Of a stretch of 64,000 bases of DNA, positions 24,880 to 34,924 are shown in pieces. The notes below the pieces were generated by a model that saw nothing but the letters and a program-made list of their open reading frames with translations, did not search any database and was not told the DNA's origin. Source of the stretch: Arthrobacter alpinus (GTDB taxonomy: Bacteria > Actinomycetota > Actinomycetes > Actinomycetales > Micrococcaceae); NCBI RefSeq assembly GCF_001445575.1, contig NZ_CP013200.1, forward strand, positions 3,906,001 to 3,970,000, written 5' to 3'. A program made the translations under genes and the position numbers. The number at the start of each line of letters is the position of its first letter. The first letter of the stretch is position 1.

Positions 24880-25047
24880 ATGAGCAAAAATCCAGATTTT
24901 GACGAGAAAGACCTGACCCACGAATCCTCTGCCAAGGATCCACTGGCAGAGGTTTACACCGAGATGATCAGCCCGGACATTGCAGAGATCAATGAGCACG
25001 CCGAGGAATTGGCCAAGGAAGCTCAAATAGAGCCGGACTCACTCTAG
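24880..25047 (+). CDS. 55-residue acidic small protein
   Basis: This is a short frame, ATG 24880 to TAG 25047, with AAGGTGAAAG upstream. The product is highly acidic with an amphipathic helical second half (ISPDIAEINEHAEELAKEA), no cysteines and no membrane span. I do not recognise it. It sits alone between the divergent SulP gene and the PH-domain gene. Codon composition and a plausible ribosome site support a real gene, but confidence is moderate. Confidence 0.5.
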   Translation: MSKNPDFDEKDLTHESSAKDPLAEVYTEMISPDIAEINEHAEELAKEAQIEPDSL

Positions 25048-25131
25048 GAATCATGGCGCCGGGACGCCCCGCCACGCTTTCTGGGGATAGCCGGAACGGG
25101 CTTGATAAAAGTCTGGCATTCTAGAAGGACC

Positions 25132-25743
25132 ATGGAATCAGCCTCCGACGCCCCGCGTACCGTGTCCGTCTATTCGACCCCCACCCGCGTGCTCGCCGCC
25201 GTGGGGCTAGCCATCTGTGCAGCCCTCGCCGTGAACCTGATTATGGCCGGCACTCCCGGCTCCATCTGGCATTTTTTGCCGTGGCTCTTGTTTGTCGCGT
25301 GGGGCATGTACGTTCTCCTCTGGCGCCCCTGCCTGTTGGTGCGCCCTGACGGTCTGAGGGTGCGCAACATCCTGCGCGAGCACACCATCCCGTTCAGCGA
25401 ACTGATTTCCCTGCGCGTGATCCACACCGTCACCCTGGAGACCACCTCCGGGCGCATCTCCAGCTGGGGCGCACCGGGCGCCGGCAAGATGGGCCCACGC
25501 TTCGCCAGAACTGGCCCTGCCAATCTGCCCTCACTCCCCCACACCCAAACTGTCATCCAAAATCAGTGGGATCTTTGGGAGCGCAGCCACAGCCTGATGA
25601 TGCACGACGCCGAGACCTCCTCCCAGCCTTCCCCTGTCTCCCAGCCCGGTCACCCCAGTAAGGTAACGAGCCGCTGGAACGTACCGGTCGTCGTCGTGGG
25701 TGTCCTTCTGGTGACTCTGGGTGTCATCAGCACCCTGAGCTAG
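25132..25743 (+). CDS. PH-domain membrane protein
   Basis: This 203-residue protein has two adjacent membrane spans (about residues 20-40 and 45-65) followed by a bacterial PH-like domain (RPCLLVRPDGLRVRNILREH, then IPFSELISLRV, and W-containing segments). A third hydrophobic span lies near the C-terminus (VPVVVVGVLLVTLGVIS). This is the layout of the small PH-domain proteins common in Micrococcaceae, which have no established function. ATG 25132 follows AGAAGGA. The gene ends just before a bidirectional hairpin. Confidence 0.8.
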   Translation: MESASDAPRTVSVYSTPTRVLAAVGLAICAALAVNLIMAGTPGSIWHFLPWLLFVAWGMYVLLWRPCLLVRPDGLRVRNILREHTIPFSELISLRVIHTVTLETTSGRISSWGAPGAGKMGPRFARTGPANLPSLPHTQTVIQNQWDLWERSHSLMMHDAETSSQPSPVSQPGHPSKVTSRWNVPVVVVGVLLVTLGVISTLS

Positions 25744-25751
25744 AACGCAAA

Positions 25752-25794
25752 AGTGAGGCCCGGCCGGCTCTTCACGAGCGGACCGGGCCTCACT
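25752..25794. terminator. Bidirectional hairpin terminator
   Basis: A 12-bp inverted repeat AGTGAGGCCCGG (arms 25752-25763 and 25783-25794), with further pairing in the loop, lies between the convergent PH-domain and substrate-binding-protein genes. Confidence 0.65.
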
Positions 25795-25806
25795 AACGGT
25801 GGCTAC

Positions 25807-27513
25807 TTAGGACTTGAAGCCCACCGTGGTCCAGTCAAAGTCCTGGAACTGCGCGGCTCCGTAGTTGACCAGGCCCTTCTTGACGCCATAGGTCTTCGGG
25901 ACCGGAGTCAACGGGATGACGGGGACGTAGGCAAAGATGGCCTTGTCGATCTCGTTGGCCAGCGCAATGCGCTTTTCAGGATCGAGCTCAGCATTGGCCT
26001 TGGCCCACAGATCCCCCAGCTTTTCCTCGGTGATTCCGGTGAAGTTCTGCTCGGAAGCAACCGGGTAGAAGATCGATTCGGTTGAAGAGATCGGGTAAGG
26101 CGTGCCAACCCATGAGAAACCAGTCAATTCGAAATTCTTCGGTGTGACGTAGTCAGAGAAGTACTTATCGGACGGAACCGAATTGTTCTTCAGAGTCACT
26201 CCAACAACCTTCAGATTGGCCTGGACCTGCTTGAAGATCTGCTCTGACACGGGGTTGTTGGCCGGAAGCGTGTAAGTAAGGGTCAGCGCTGTGCCGCCCT
26301 TGGCCAGAGTTCCGTCGCTGCCTTTGGCATATCCAGCGTCTTTGAACAAGGCCTCCGACTTTGCAACGTCATAACCAATGGCGGCCGTTCCATTGTCCTC
26401 ATAACCCTTCTGACCGGGCATGAAGATGTAGTTGTTCTGATTCGTTATGGGAGCACCAATGGGGCTCAATCGGCTAGCTGCGATGGTGTCACGGTCAATG
26501 GCATGCGCAACGGCCTGGCGAACCTTCACATCGGCCAACGGGCCCTTGGAAGCATTCAACGTAATGTGGCTCCACGTCACACCGCCGGACTGCTGCATTA
26601 CACCGTCTTCACGCTTCTTGGCGGTGTCATAGTTGTCCTTGCTGGTGCCAACGATGATCGCGTCGATTTCCTTGTTGGCGTAAGCCTGAGCTAGCGAGTC
26701 ACGGGCCACAACCTTCATGATGATCTTGTCCAGCTTGGGCTTCTGACCCCACCACTTGGGGTTCGGTACCAGCGTTACAACTTGGGCAGTGGTGTCAATC
26801 TTGGACACAACGTACGGACCATTGGAAGGCATGGGCTTTGTTGCATAACCGGTATTAAAAGCCTCGGGCGTGGAAGCAACGGATGCCGGCAGAACCGATC
26901 CCTTGTTGCCCAAGATGGACATCCAGTCTGCATTCTTGTTCTTGAAGGTGATCTTGAAGTTCTGATCCGAATCCTCGCGGGTTACAGATTCAATGTCCTT
27001 GAAGACGTTATCTGCAGCATTCTGGAACGCAGCGTTGGAGCCATTGTTGGCCTTGACGGTTGCATCAAAGTCCTTGTAGCTCATGGGGGTGCCATCTTCC
27101 CAGACGGCCTTGGGGTTCAGCTTGATTTCGACAACCTCGGGGTCATCACTGATGAGCTTGACCTCCGTGGCGTAATCAGGGTTGACCTCCCAAGAGCCGT
27201 CAGCAGTGATCCGAACGGGACCTCCGCTTGTGGGGTCAAGCACGGAGGTACCTGCCTCATTTGCACCGTCTGCCTGCAGGGCGTTCCAGTTGTCCGGCAG
27301 CTGATCCACAGCCAAGGTCAGAGTTCCACCGGCTTTGACTGAAGCGTAGTCTGCAACTTCCCACGAAATGGTGGGAAGTTTTGCAGAATCTGCCGCACCC
27401 TTGCTGCTGTCAACAGTGTTCTGTGTATTTCCGCCGCCGCCAGCGCTACAGCCAGTGACGGTGAGAGCAAGCGCCAGAACGCTCGCCCCCAACATTTTGT
27501 TGATGTGTTTCAT
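25807..27513 (-). CDS. Oligopeptide-type (family 5) ABC substrate-binding lipoprotein
   Basis: This is a 568-residue lipoprotein of solute-binding family 5 (DppA/OppA). The signal peptide ends in the lipobox LTVTGC. The mature part has family features such as QKGYEDNG, DVKVRQAVAHAIDRDTIA and an extended peptide-binding fold. It captures peptides or other bulky solutes outside the cell for the permeases encoded upstream in the operon. ATG 27513 follows GGGAGGAAAC. It is the last gene of a four-gene operon (30650-31633, 29721-30647, 27617-29728, this), and the gap of ~100 bp after the ATPase gene may allow separate expression of this abundant component. Nickel, peptide and glycoside transport are all known in this family, so the substrate is open. 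Confidence 0.9.
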   Translation of the reverse strand: MKHINKMLGASVLALALTVTGCSAGGGGNTQNTVDSSKGAADSAKLPTISWEVADYASVKAGGTLTLAVDQLPDNWNALQADGANEAGTSVLDPTSGGPVRITADGSWEVNPDYATEVKLISDDPEVVEIKLNPKAVWEDGTPMSYKDFDATVKANNGSNAAFQNAADNVFKDIESVTREDSDQNFKITFKNKNADWMSILGNKGSVLPASVASTPEAFNTGYATKPMPSNGPYVVSKIDTTAQVVTLVPNPKWWGQKPKLDKIIMKVVARDSLAQAYANKEIDAIIVGTSKDNYDTAKKREDGVMQQSGGVTWSHITLNASKGPLADVKVRQAVAHAIDRDTIAASRLSPIGAPITNQNNYIFMPGQKGYEDNGTAAIGYDVAKSEALFKDAGYAKGSDGTLAKGGTALTLTYTLPANNPVSEQIFKQVQANLKVVGVTLKNNSVPSDKYFSDYVTPKNFELTGFSWVGTPYPISSTESIFYPVASEQNFTGITEEKLGDLWAKANAELDPEKRIALANEIDKAIFAYVPVIPLTPVPKTYGVKKGLVNYGAAQFQDFDWTTVGFKS

Positions 27514-27616
27514 TTGTTTCCTCCCAGTGGGTGAACCCCCGCGTTGCAGATCTTGCAATCCGAGTGTTCTGTGGTTTTGGTGCGTCCGTTGGTTTTAGTA
27601 GGCCGTTAGCCTCTGC

Positions 27617-29728
27617 TTAAGCAGGAGTCATGAGGTCTATGTGTTCGGCGTGATGGCAGGCTACGTCGCTGCCATTGACTGAGCGATTTTGAGGATCGAT
27701 GGTGCGGCATTTCTGTTGTCCGGCCTCGTCCATGAGCCGGTACAGGGGGCAGCGGGTGCGGAAGTTGCAGCCAGTGATGTCCTCGGTGGGGCTGGGTAGA
27801 TCACCATCCAGAATGATTCTGGTGCGGCTACGCTCTATGGCTGGGTCAGGGACGGGCACGGCGGATAGGAGCGCCCGCGTGTAGGGATGTTGAGGGTTAT
27901 CAAAAATGTTCTCTGTGGGACCGCTTTCCACAATCCGCCCCAGATACATGACGGCCACGTCGTCGGCAATTTGCCGCACCACGGCCAAGTCATGGGCCAC
28001 AAACAAATAGGACAGCCCCAGCTTTTCCTGAAGATCTTGGAGCAGGTTGATGACGCCGGCTTGAATGGAAACATCCAGCGCAGACACCGGCTCATCCAGC
28101 ACCACGATCTTGGGATCCGTCACCAGCGCACGGGCAATGCCGATACGCTGACGCTGACCTCCGGAGAACTCATGAGGATAGCGCGATGCCATGGACGGAT
28201 CAAGGCCCACGACCTCAAGAACATCGGCCACCTTTTTCAGGCGCTCCTTGGCAGAAATTCCATGAACAGAAAGTGGCTCACCCACAATGTCTTGGACCGG
28301 AAGCCGCGGATCCAAGGACGCCATGGGGTCCTGGAAAACCACTTGAATGTCTTTACGCAGCGCCCGGCGTTCTTTAGCCGAAAGGCTCGCCACATCACGG
28401 CCATTAATCACCACCTGGCCAGCTTGGGGTTTGGCCAATTCCAAAATCTCCATGATGGTGGTGGATTTGCCACACCCCGATTCACCCACCAGGCCCAGCG
28501 TCTTGCCGGCCTGGATCTGGAAGCTCACTCCGTCCACAGCACGCACGGTACCAATGGTGTGTTTGAAGATTGAGCCCTTGGATAGTGGGAAGTGCCTTTG
28601 GAGTTCGGAAACGACCATGACGTTTTCCGGAGGAACCTCGGCGCGTTGGGCGGCGGCCACGGGCTCCGGCACAGGATACAAGGTGCTCCTGCTCAGTTCG
28701 CCACTGGCAATCTCGGCTACCCGCAGGCAGGCGGAGGCATTCAACGGTTCATTGTCGATCATGGTCAGCGGTGGCTCCGTAGTGCGGCACGCATCAATGA
28801 CAGCAGGGCACCGGGGAGCAAAAGGACAGCCTGGCGCCAGGTTGCTCAATTGTGGCGGGCGCCCTTCCAACGGGACCAGGCGGGTATGGCCGGCCGTGGC
28901 AAGGTTCGGCATGGAACGCAACAGCCCAATGGTGTATGGCATAGACGGAGCCCGGAACACTTGATCCACCGTGCCGGTTTCCACAATTCTGCCGGCATAC
29001 ATGACGGCGAGCCTGTCTGCGTTGCCTGCCACCACACCAAGATCATGGGTAATCAGCACCACTGCAGCGCCGGTCAGATCTTTCGCCTTTTGGAGCACCT
29101 CAAGGATCTGCGCTTGAATGGTGACGTCCAACGCCGTGGTGGGTTCATCGGCGATGATCAGGCGAGGGTTGTTAGCGATGGCAATGGCAATCATGGCGCG
29201 CTGACGCATGCCGCCGGAGAACTCATGTGGGAAGGCCTGCGCGCGGCGCTCGGGGTTGGGTATGCCCACAATTTTGAGCAGTTCCACGGCGCGGGTGTTG
29301 GCGGCAAGCTTGGAGAGTTTGCTGTCATGGAGTTGGAGTGCTTCAGCGATCTGTGTGCCGATGGTGTACACCGGTGTCAGTGCGGACAGCGGGTCCTGGA
29401 AGATGATAGAGATTCCCTGCCCGCGCAGCTTGGACAGCTCTTTATCACTGCGGCCCAGCAGGGATTTTCCTTCGAAGAGGATGTCTCCGGAAATCTTGGC
29501 CGATGAGGGCAGCAGACCCATCACTGCTAGCGAGGAAACAGATTTACCGGATCCGCTCTCCCCCACAATGCCAAGGAACTCACCCTTGTCCACGTGGTAG
29601 TTGACGCCGCGAACGGCGGTGACTGCCCCGCCAGGTTGAGGGAAGGTGACATGGAGATCGCGCACTTCCAAGAGATGGTTGGAGGGCTTGAGCGGTGTGG
29701 TTGTTGCAGAAGTAAGAATGTCAGTCAC
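27617..29728 (-). CDS. Fused dual ABC ATPase of oligopeptide-type importer (DppD-DppF)
   Basis: This 703-residue protein joins two ABC ATPase domains in one chain. The first has GESGSGKSVSSLAVMG (Walker A), FSGGMRQRAMIAIAIA (signature) and ADEPTTALDV (Walker B). The second has GESGCGKSTTIMEIL, FSGGQRQRIGIARALV and LDEPVSALDV. Each is followed by the oligopeptide-type C-terminal extension (GCPFAPRCP; GCNFRTRCP). Normally DppD and DppF are separate proteins. GTG 29728 was chosen because a ribosome site CCGGAG precedes it; the start overlaps the upstream permease stop by 8 bp. The protein powers import by the two permeases encoded before it. Confidence 0.92.
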   Translation of the reverse strand: MTDILTSATTTPLKPSNHLLEVRDLHVTFPQPGGAVTAVRGVNYHVDKGEFLGIVGESGSGKSVSSLAVMGLLPSSAKISGDILFEGKSLLGRSDKELSKLRGQGISIIFQDPLSALTPVYTIGTQIAEALQLHDSKLSKLAANTRAVELLKIVGIPNPERRAQAFPHEFSGGMRQRAMIAIAIANNPRLIIADEPTTALDVTIQAQILEVLQKAKDLTGAAVVLITHDLGVVAGNADRLAVMYAGRIVETGTVDQVFRAPSMPYTIGLLRSMPNLATAGHTRLVPLEGRPPQLSNLAPGCPFAPRCPAVIDACRTTEPPLTMIDNEPLNASACLRVAEIASGELSRSTLYPVPEPVAAAQRAEVPPENVMVVSELQRHFPLSKGSIFKHTIGTVRAVDGVSFQIQAGKTLGLVGESGCGKSTTIMEILELAKPQAGQVVINGRDVASLSAKERRALRKDIQVVFQDPMASLDPRLPVQDIVGEPLSVHGISAKERLKKVADVLEVVGLDPSMASRYPHEFSGGQRQRIGIARALVTDPKIVVLDEPVSALDVSIQAGVINLLQDLQEKLGLSYLFVAHDLAVVRQIADDVAVMYLGRIVESGPTENIFDNPQHPYTRALLSAVPVPDPAIERSRTRIILDGDLPSPTEDITGCNFRTRCPLYRLMDEAGQQKCRTIDPQNRSVNGSDVACHHAEHIDLMTPA

Positions 29729-30647
29729 GGTTGACTCCGGAGGTAGGGTCCACGGCGTCGCGCAAGGCATCGCCAACAAGGCTGGCCGAGAGCACCGTAA
29801 ATACGAGGATGGCCGCGGGGAAGACGAAGAGCCAGGGTCGGGTTACGGCCGCGCCTTGGCCTGCGGAGAGCAGCGTCCCCAAGGAGACATCTGGGGCTTG
29901 GATACCAAAGCCGAAGAAGCTCAGGGTGGTTTCGCTCAAGATGGCACCGCCAATACCCAGCGTCGCATCGATGATGAGCAATGAGGATACGTTCGGCAAG
30001 ACGTGGCGGCGAATGATGGTCCACGTATCTACACCCATAAACCGGGCTGCCTTGATGAAATCGCGTTCGCGCAAGGATTTGGTTTGTGCGCGGATCACGC
30101 GGGCCATGATCATCCAGCCGAAGCCAGCTAGAAGGAATATCAAGGCAACCCATGACAAGCCCTTGAATGCACTACCAATCAGGATGAACAGGAACAGGCT
30201 CGGCAGAACCAGCAGCAGATCGATGAGCCAGACAAGTACCCGGTCCCACCAACCGCCCAGGTATCCTGCCACTGCGCCCACGATCCCGGCAATGATGGCG
30301 GCCAACGGGCCCACCAAAAGACCAATGATGAGTGACTTGCGCAGGCCAACAATGGTTTGTGCGTAGATGTCCTCACCAATATCGCTGGTACCAAACCAGT
30401 GGAGGGCCGATGGGCTGGAACCCATGTTGTAGACATCAAGGTCCGTGTAATTCCAGGCATTGGGAGCTAAGCCAAAAATGGCCCACAGGATGATGACGCC
30501 AAGGCCCACAATGCCTACCCAGAACCGCGGTGTGCTCCGCAGCCTGGAGATGACTAATTTGAAACGGGATACCGGCTTCTTGGATCTAACAACGTCAGGA
30601 TTAGCAGCGGTTACATCAGGAACGGAAACTTCTTCAAGCATGGACAT
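29721..30647 (-). CDS. ABC permease, DppC type
   Basis: This 308-residue inner-membrane permease has six membrane spans. It has the usual DppC N-terminal cytoplasmic extension and the conserved EAA-like cytoplasmic loop around RERDFIKAARFMGVDTWTII. It pairs with the DppB-type permease encoded just upstream (start only 3 bp after that stop), and its end overlaps the ATPase gene. Together they form the channel of a peptide-type importer. Confidence 0.9.
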   Translation of the reverse strand: MSMLEEVSVPDVTAANPDVVRSKKPVSRFKLVISRLRSTPRFWVGIVGLGVIILWAIFGLAPNAWNYTDLDVYNMGSSPSALHWFGTSDIGEDIYAQTIVGLRKSLIIGLLVGPLAAIIAGIVGAVAGYLGGWWDRVLVWLIDLLLVLPSLFLFILIGSAFKGLSWVALIFLLAGFGWMIMARVIRAQTKSLRERDFIKAARFMGVDTWTIIRRHVLPNVSSLLIIDATLGIGGAILSETTLSFFGFGIQAPDVSLGTLLSAGQGAAVTRPWLFVFPAAILVFTVLSASLVGDALRDAVDPTSGVNRD

Positions 30648-30649
30648 GG

Positions 30650-31633
30650 CTACACCCTCACTCTCGGGTCAAGGGCGGCATAGACAACATCGGCGAGGGT
30701 TCCGGCAATCAGAATCAAGATGGCATTGAACAAAATGGCTCCGGTGAAAGCGTTAATGTCGCTTTGTTGGATGGATTGCACCAGCATCTCGCCCATGCCG
30801 TGCCAGCTGAAGACCAGCTCGGTGACGGCGGCACCGGCCAGGACGGTGGCGAAGGAGTAGGCAAAGTACGTGGACATGGGGATCAAGGCCACCCGGACTC
30901 CATGGCGGACAAGGGCCGAGCCCCGGGTGCGGCCCTTGGAGCGGGCCGTACGGATGTAATCCGCCGAGAGCACATCAAGCATGGCGCTGCGCTGATATCT
31001 GGAGTATCCAGCGGCGCCCATGAGGGCTAAGGAAATGGTGGGCAAAAGCAGGTGGGCTGCGCGGTCCCAAGTGTGGACCCACCAACTGCCTTCCAGCCCA
31101 GCAGTGTATTCGCCGGTGAAGTTGATCAACTGGATGCCCAGAACGTTGTTGAGCGAGGTTGCCGCGATCATCAGCAAGATGCCGATCACAAAGGACGGCA
31201 TGGCCAAGATGGTGAAGGAGCCATAGGAGATGACTTGATCGCTGAGCTTGTACTGCCGAACAGCACCCCAGACGCCCAGGAAGACGCCGATCAGTGCGGC
31301 GATGATGGTACCGAGTATCAGGAGTCGCAGGCTGGTGCCGGCGCGTGCCGTCATCTCGGAGATCACGCTGGTGTTGTGGATGGTATCGCCTAGGGAGCCG
31401 TGGGTCACCAAATTCACGATCCAGGCCCAGAGCCGCTCAATGACAGGGGTGTTGGGGTTGACGCCCAGGCCGTCCAGGATGGCCTTGATGGTCTCATCCG
31501 AGGGGCGGGGATTACGGCCAAGGTATCTGCTGGCCGGGTTCAAAATCAGGCTGGCTAAAACGTAGGCACTCAATGTGGCGATCGCCGACAGGATCGCGTA
31601 ATTGATAAACCGTTTTGCGATGAAGCCGATCAT
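30650..31633 (-). CDS. ABC permease, DppB type
   Basis: This 327-residue permease has a single span at the N-terminus, an extracellular stretch of ~75 residues, then five further spans. The EAA-like loop reads ADYIRTARSKGRTRGSALVRHG. The start ATG 31633 has GCGGAGG upstream. It is the first gene of the operon, so its promoter should lie in the 540-bp region before it. The last base-pairs run straight into the DppC-type gene. Confidence 0.9.
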   Translation of the reverse strand: MIGFIAKRFINYAILSAIATLSAYVLASLILNPASRYLGRNPRPSDETIKAILDGLGVNPNTPVIERLWAWIVNLVTHGSLGDTIHNTSVISEMTARAGTSLRLLILGTIIAALIGVFLGVWGAVRQYKLSDQVISYGSFTILAMPSFVIGILLMIAATSLNNVLGIQLINFTGEYTAGLEGSWWVHTWDRAAHLLLPTISLALMGAAGYSRYQRSAMLDVLSADYIRTARSKGRTRGSALVRHGVRVALIPMSTYFAYSFATVLAGAAVTELVFSWHGMGEMLVQSIQQSDINAFTGAILFNAILILIAGTLADVVYAALDPRVRV

Positions 31634-32172
31634 GGAATCAGCCTCCGCAATGCAGCGATGGCAACAAGATGCGACCTCCGCTGCGTGGGTGAGTGCAGTG
31701 GCATTAAGTCATCCTTTTGAGCTAGCTCGCAGTGGCGGCCATGGGTGACGGCCGGACCTCGACGAGGTTTTCTTGGTCTTTGAGGGAGCGGAAATGTTAT
31801 CCCCCTCACACTCGTTCAGGCCAATCTACAGCAGCTTACAGTCCGTTTGGTGCAGTAAATGGGGGTCCTGTCCAAAAGGACTACTCATCAGTAACGTTGT
31901 GCTTTACAGCAATTCCGCCAGAATCCGCGAATCATCGCAAAAGTGGACTCGGCGCAGTTATCGAACTGTAACCGAAGCGTTACACGCATGACATGCCCGG
32001 ACTGAGAGCGGGTTCACGGGATGACGGGGACAACTAATCCACGCGGGCGGAGTCGGTATTTCAACTAAAGTGGCGTCTCTAGATGGGCATGACAATGAGC
32101 TGGCCCAAGACACTGATCTCGAGCCAGCCTCACGGTATGGGGCCCAGTTACGGGAGGGCTCGGCACCCTGGC
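31634..32172. other. Intergenic region upstream of peptide ABC operon
   Basis: This 539-bp stretch separates the ABC operon start from the end of the ROK gene, both on the reverse strand, and should hold the operon promoter. The sequence CAGTT-ATCG-AACTG (about 31954-31967) is a small inverted repeat, and GTAAC/GTTAC repeats lie close by. Short frames here have no ribosome sites or recognisable products. I cannot name a promoter with confidence. Confidence 0.4.
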
Positions 32173-33405
32173 TCAGCTGGCTTTGCCCAACGCTTTGTCG
32201 ATGCTGGCCGGATCGGCAAGCATGGGGGCAAACGCCAACTGTGCGGCCCCAATCATGAGCAGGTCCAAGCCGAGCTCTGCCCTGGCAAACCTGACATCTT
32301 CGCGTGGGCCCATCAAGGCCCTGTCACGCACGCCGGATTCCAACAGTTCCGGGGCTACTGCATAGAGCGTGCCAAGGAAACCACCCAGAATGACAAGCTC
32401 GGGGTTGAAGATATTCACGGTGCCCCGCAACGATTCCGCGAGGAAGCCGATCTGACGGTTTACCAGTTCCAGCACAGCAGCGTCAGGGCCTTCCGCTCTG
32501 GCGAACTGGGCGGTGAGAACACTCTCCAGCTGCTCACTATCTGCGGCGTCCAAGGCAACGGCTGCCAGCAGTGCGGATTGCCGAACTTCCGTGTCTAGGC
32601 AACCATAAGCGCCACAGTGGCACAGAACCCCGCCGGAGTTCACCAGCGAATGACCAAACTCTCCCGCGAACCCGCTGACACCGGGGTACAAGGATCCGTT
32701 GATGACGATGCCACCGCCAATGCCGCTGGCTCCTCCGTTGAGGTAGATATGATCATTCGCCTCACGGCCGGAACCGAAGGTGCTTTCTGCGGTAATTCCG
32801 GCAGAAGCATCGTTCGCCGAGACAACGGGCAAGCCCAAGGCATCGCTGAGCATTGCCGAGAAGGGCACATTGTGCCAGTCAAGATGCGGAGCAACAACCA
32901 CCTCACCATCGTCAGCTCTGACCAGGCCCGGGACTGCAACCCCAACACCAACAGTCCTAAATGACCTGTCCAGCTCACCACGCATCCCGGCAACTACAGC
33001 TGTGACAATGTTGACCACTTCTTGGGGAGTGGGGACGTGTGCGGTGTCGTACCTGATTCTTTTGAGCACCTCGCCAGAGAGGGACACCAGACCAATGGTG
33101 ACAGCATCAACTTCAGGATTGACGGCAATGGCAACAATGTCGGGGCGCGGAACAATGATGGCACTGGGCCGCCCGGCATGGCTCGCAGCGTCCGGCTCCT
33201 GCTCAACTACCAGACCCAGCTCCACCAGCTCGGCCACGAGGCCGCCTACCGTGGAGCGGTTCAGCCCGGTCACCTTGGTGACTTCGGCACGGGAAACCCT
33301 GCCCCGGACATGGGCCAGGCCCAGCACAATGGCTAGGTTATTACGCCTCACGTCATCGAGATTGTTGCCCCGTTGAGCCGGGCGTGCTTGATCCATGGAT
33401 GCCAC
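32173..33405 (-). CDS. xylR: ROK-family transcriptional regulator, probable XylR
   Basis: This 410-residue regulator has an N-terminal winged helix (residues ~20-85, with TKVTGLNRSTVGGLVAELVE) joined to a ROK sugar-kinase-like domain. The ROK zinc motif CHCGAYGCLD and the ATP-loop-like LNGGASGIGGGIVING are present, but such repressors bind sugar without phosphorylating it. It faces xylA and xylB across a 324-bp gap, the standard arrangement for xylose repressors, so it probably represses xylAB when no xylose is present. GTG 33405 follows AGAGGTG; an ATG nine bases downstream is possible. Operator sites were not firmly identified. Confidence 0.88.
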   Translation of the reverse strand: MASMDQARPAQRGNNLDDVRRNNLAIVLGLAHVRGRVSRAEVTKVTGLNRSTVGGLVAELVELGLVVEQEPDAASHAGRPSAIIVPRPDIVAIAVNPEVDAVTIGLVSLSGEVLKRIRYDTAHVPTPQEVVNIVTAVVAGMRGELDRSFRTVGVGVAVPGLVRADDGEVVVAPHLDWHNVPFSAMLSDALGLPVVSANDASAGITAESTFGSGREANDHIYLNGGASGIGGGIVINGSLYPGVSGFAGEFGHSLVNSGGVLCHCGAYGCLDTEVRQSALLAAVALDAADSEQLESVLTAQFARAEGPDAAVLELVNRQIGFLAESLRGTVNIFNPELVILGGFLGTLYAVAPELLESGVRDRALMGPREDVRFARAELGLDLLMIGAAQLAFAPMLADPASIDKALGKAS

Positions 33406-33652
33406 TCAATTCACCTCTTTCACTGCCAGTAAGCGTACTGTGCTCCGCACCGTCCTAGCCCCTGCCGTTATCCGCCTTCGCCGCTGATTTCCGCGGGTCA
33501 GCACCTGAGCCACGTTCCGGCGTCGTGCACGGAGAGGCCAAACCAACCACATTTGATTACATTAGCAACTTAATATGTCTTCGGCGCAGTATGACCACAT
33601 TACAAAAGCACCTGCACGCCCCATCGTTCAAAAAAGTTCTCACCGCCGACGC

Positions 33653-33681
33653 TTGACGTGCGTCAAAATGTCCAATATGTT
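33653..33681 (+). promoter_or_regulatory. xylA promoter with overlapping inverted repeat
   Basis: TTGACG (33653-33658), 17 bases, TATGTT (33676-33681). The -35 box is half of a perfect inverted repeat TTGACG-TG-CGTCAA (33653-33666), a possible regulator site. Transcription would begin near 33688, about 42 bases before ATG 33730. Confidence 0.6.
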
Positions 33682-33729
33682 TGTACTCAGAACTTATCTT
33701 TTGAGACGCACATCACCCGGAGGAACATC

Positions 33730-34920
33730 ATGGCACTGCAGCCAACACGCGAAGACAAATTTTCATTCGGCCTCTGGACCGTTGGATGGGAAGCACAGGA
33801 CCAGTTCGGTTCCGCAACCCGCCCCAAGCTAGACACCGTTGAAGCCGTCAACCGCCTCAGCGACCTCGGCGCCTACGGCCTGACCTTCCACGACAACGAT
33901 CTGTTCCCGTTCGACGCCACGGCCACCGAGCGTCAGCACGAGATCGACCGCCTCAAGGGTGCGCTGGATTCCACCGGCATGATTGTGCCGATGGTGACCA
34001 CCAACCTCTTTAGCCACCCCGTCTTCAAGGACGGCGGCTTCACCTCCAACGATCGCGGCGTGCGTCGCTTTGCACTGCGCAAGGTCATCGAGAACATCGA
34101 CCTGGCTGCCGAGCTTGGCGCCGAAACTTTCGTCATGTGGGGCGGTCGCGAAGGCAGCGAGTACGATTCCGCCAAGGATATCCGCGGCGCACTTGAGCGT
34201 TACCGCGAGGCCGTGAACCTCTTGGGCGATTACGTCACCGACAAGGGCTACAACATCCGTTTCGCGATTGAGCCCAAGCCGAACGAACCTCGCGGCGATA
34301 TCCTCCTGCCCACCCTTGGTCACGCGATGGCGTTCATTGAAACGCTGGAACGCCCCGAAATGGTCGGCATTAACCCGGAAACCGGCCACGAGCAGATGGC
34401 AGGCCTGAACTTCACCCACGGCATCGCCCAGGCGCTCTACCAGGGCAAGCTGTTCCACATTGACCTCAACGGCCAGCGCTCCATCAAGTTCGATCAGGAC
34501 CTTGTCTTTGGTCACGGCGATCTCCAGAACGCTTTCTCCCTGGTTGATCTGTTGGAAAACGGCGGCCCCAACGGCGGCCCGTCCTACACCGGCCCGCGCC
34601 ACTTCGATTACAAGCCCTCACGCACCGAGGACATGACTGGTGTGTGGGATTCTGCAGCTGCCAACATGCAGACCTACCTGTTGTTGAAGGAACGCGCCAC
34701 AGCTTTCCGCGCCGATCCCGAGGTTCAGGCCGCACTGCTGGCCTCCCGCGTGGAAGAGATCAACCAGCCCACCCTGAACCCGGGCGAGGGCTGGGAAGCA
34801 CTTCGTGCCGACAAGGCCTCCTACGAGGACTTCGACACGGAATCCTACTTCGGCGGCAAGGGCTTCGGCTTCGTCAAGCTGCAGCAGCTCTTCATCGAGC
34901 ACTTGCTGGGCGCGCGGTAA
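33730..34920 (+). CDS. xylA: Xylose isomerase
   Basis: This 396-residue enzyme converts D-xylose to D-xylulose. The group I xylose isomerase features are [11 protein letters not shown] (active-site His and Asp), [10 protein letters not shown] (metal-binding Glu and base Lys), [16 protein letters not shown] (Glu/His metal site), FHIDLNGQ and [11 protein letters not shown]. The length matches the Streptomyces-type short class of ~390 residues. ATG 33730 follows GGAGGAAC. It is co-transcribed with xylB, only 4 bp apart, and lies divergent from the ROK regulator gene. Confidence 0.97.
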   Translation: MALQPTREDKFSFGLWTVGWEAQDQFGSATRPKLDTVEAVNRLSDLGAYGLTFHDNDLFPFDATATERQHEIDRLKGALDSTGMIVPMVTTNLFSHPVFKDGGFTSNDRGVRRFALRKVIENIDLAAELGAETFVMWGGREGSEYDSAKDIRGALERYREAVNLLGDYVTDKGYNIRFAIEPKPNEPRGDILLPTLGHAMAFIETLERPEMVGINPETGHEQMAGLNFTHGIAQALYQGKLFHIDLNGQRSIKFDQDLVFGHGDLQNAFSLVDLLENGGPNGGPSYTGPRHFDYKPSRTEDMTGVWDSAAANMQTYLLLKERATAFRADPEVQAALLASRVEEINQPTLNPGEGWEALRADKASYEDFDTESYFGGKGFGFVKLQQLFIEHLLGAR

Positions 34921-34924
34921 TCCC

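Noticed and set aside
31732..31991. Short forward frames upstream of the peptide ABC operon
   Set aside because: No ribosome sites, no conserved-looking product; most likely chance frames in the promoter region.
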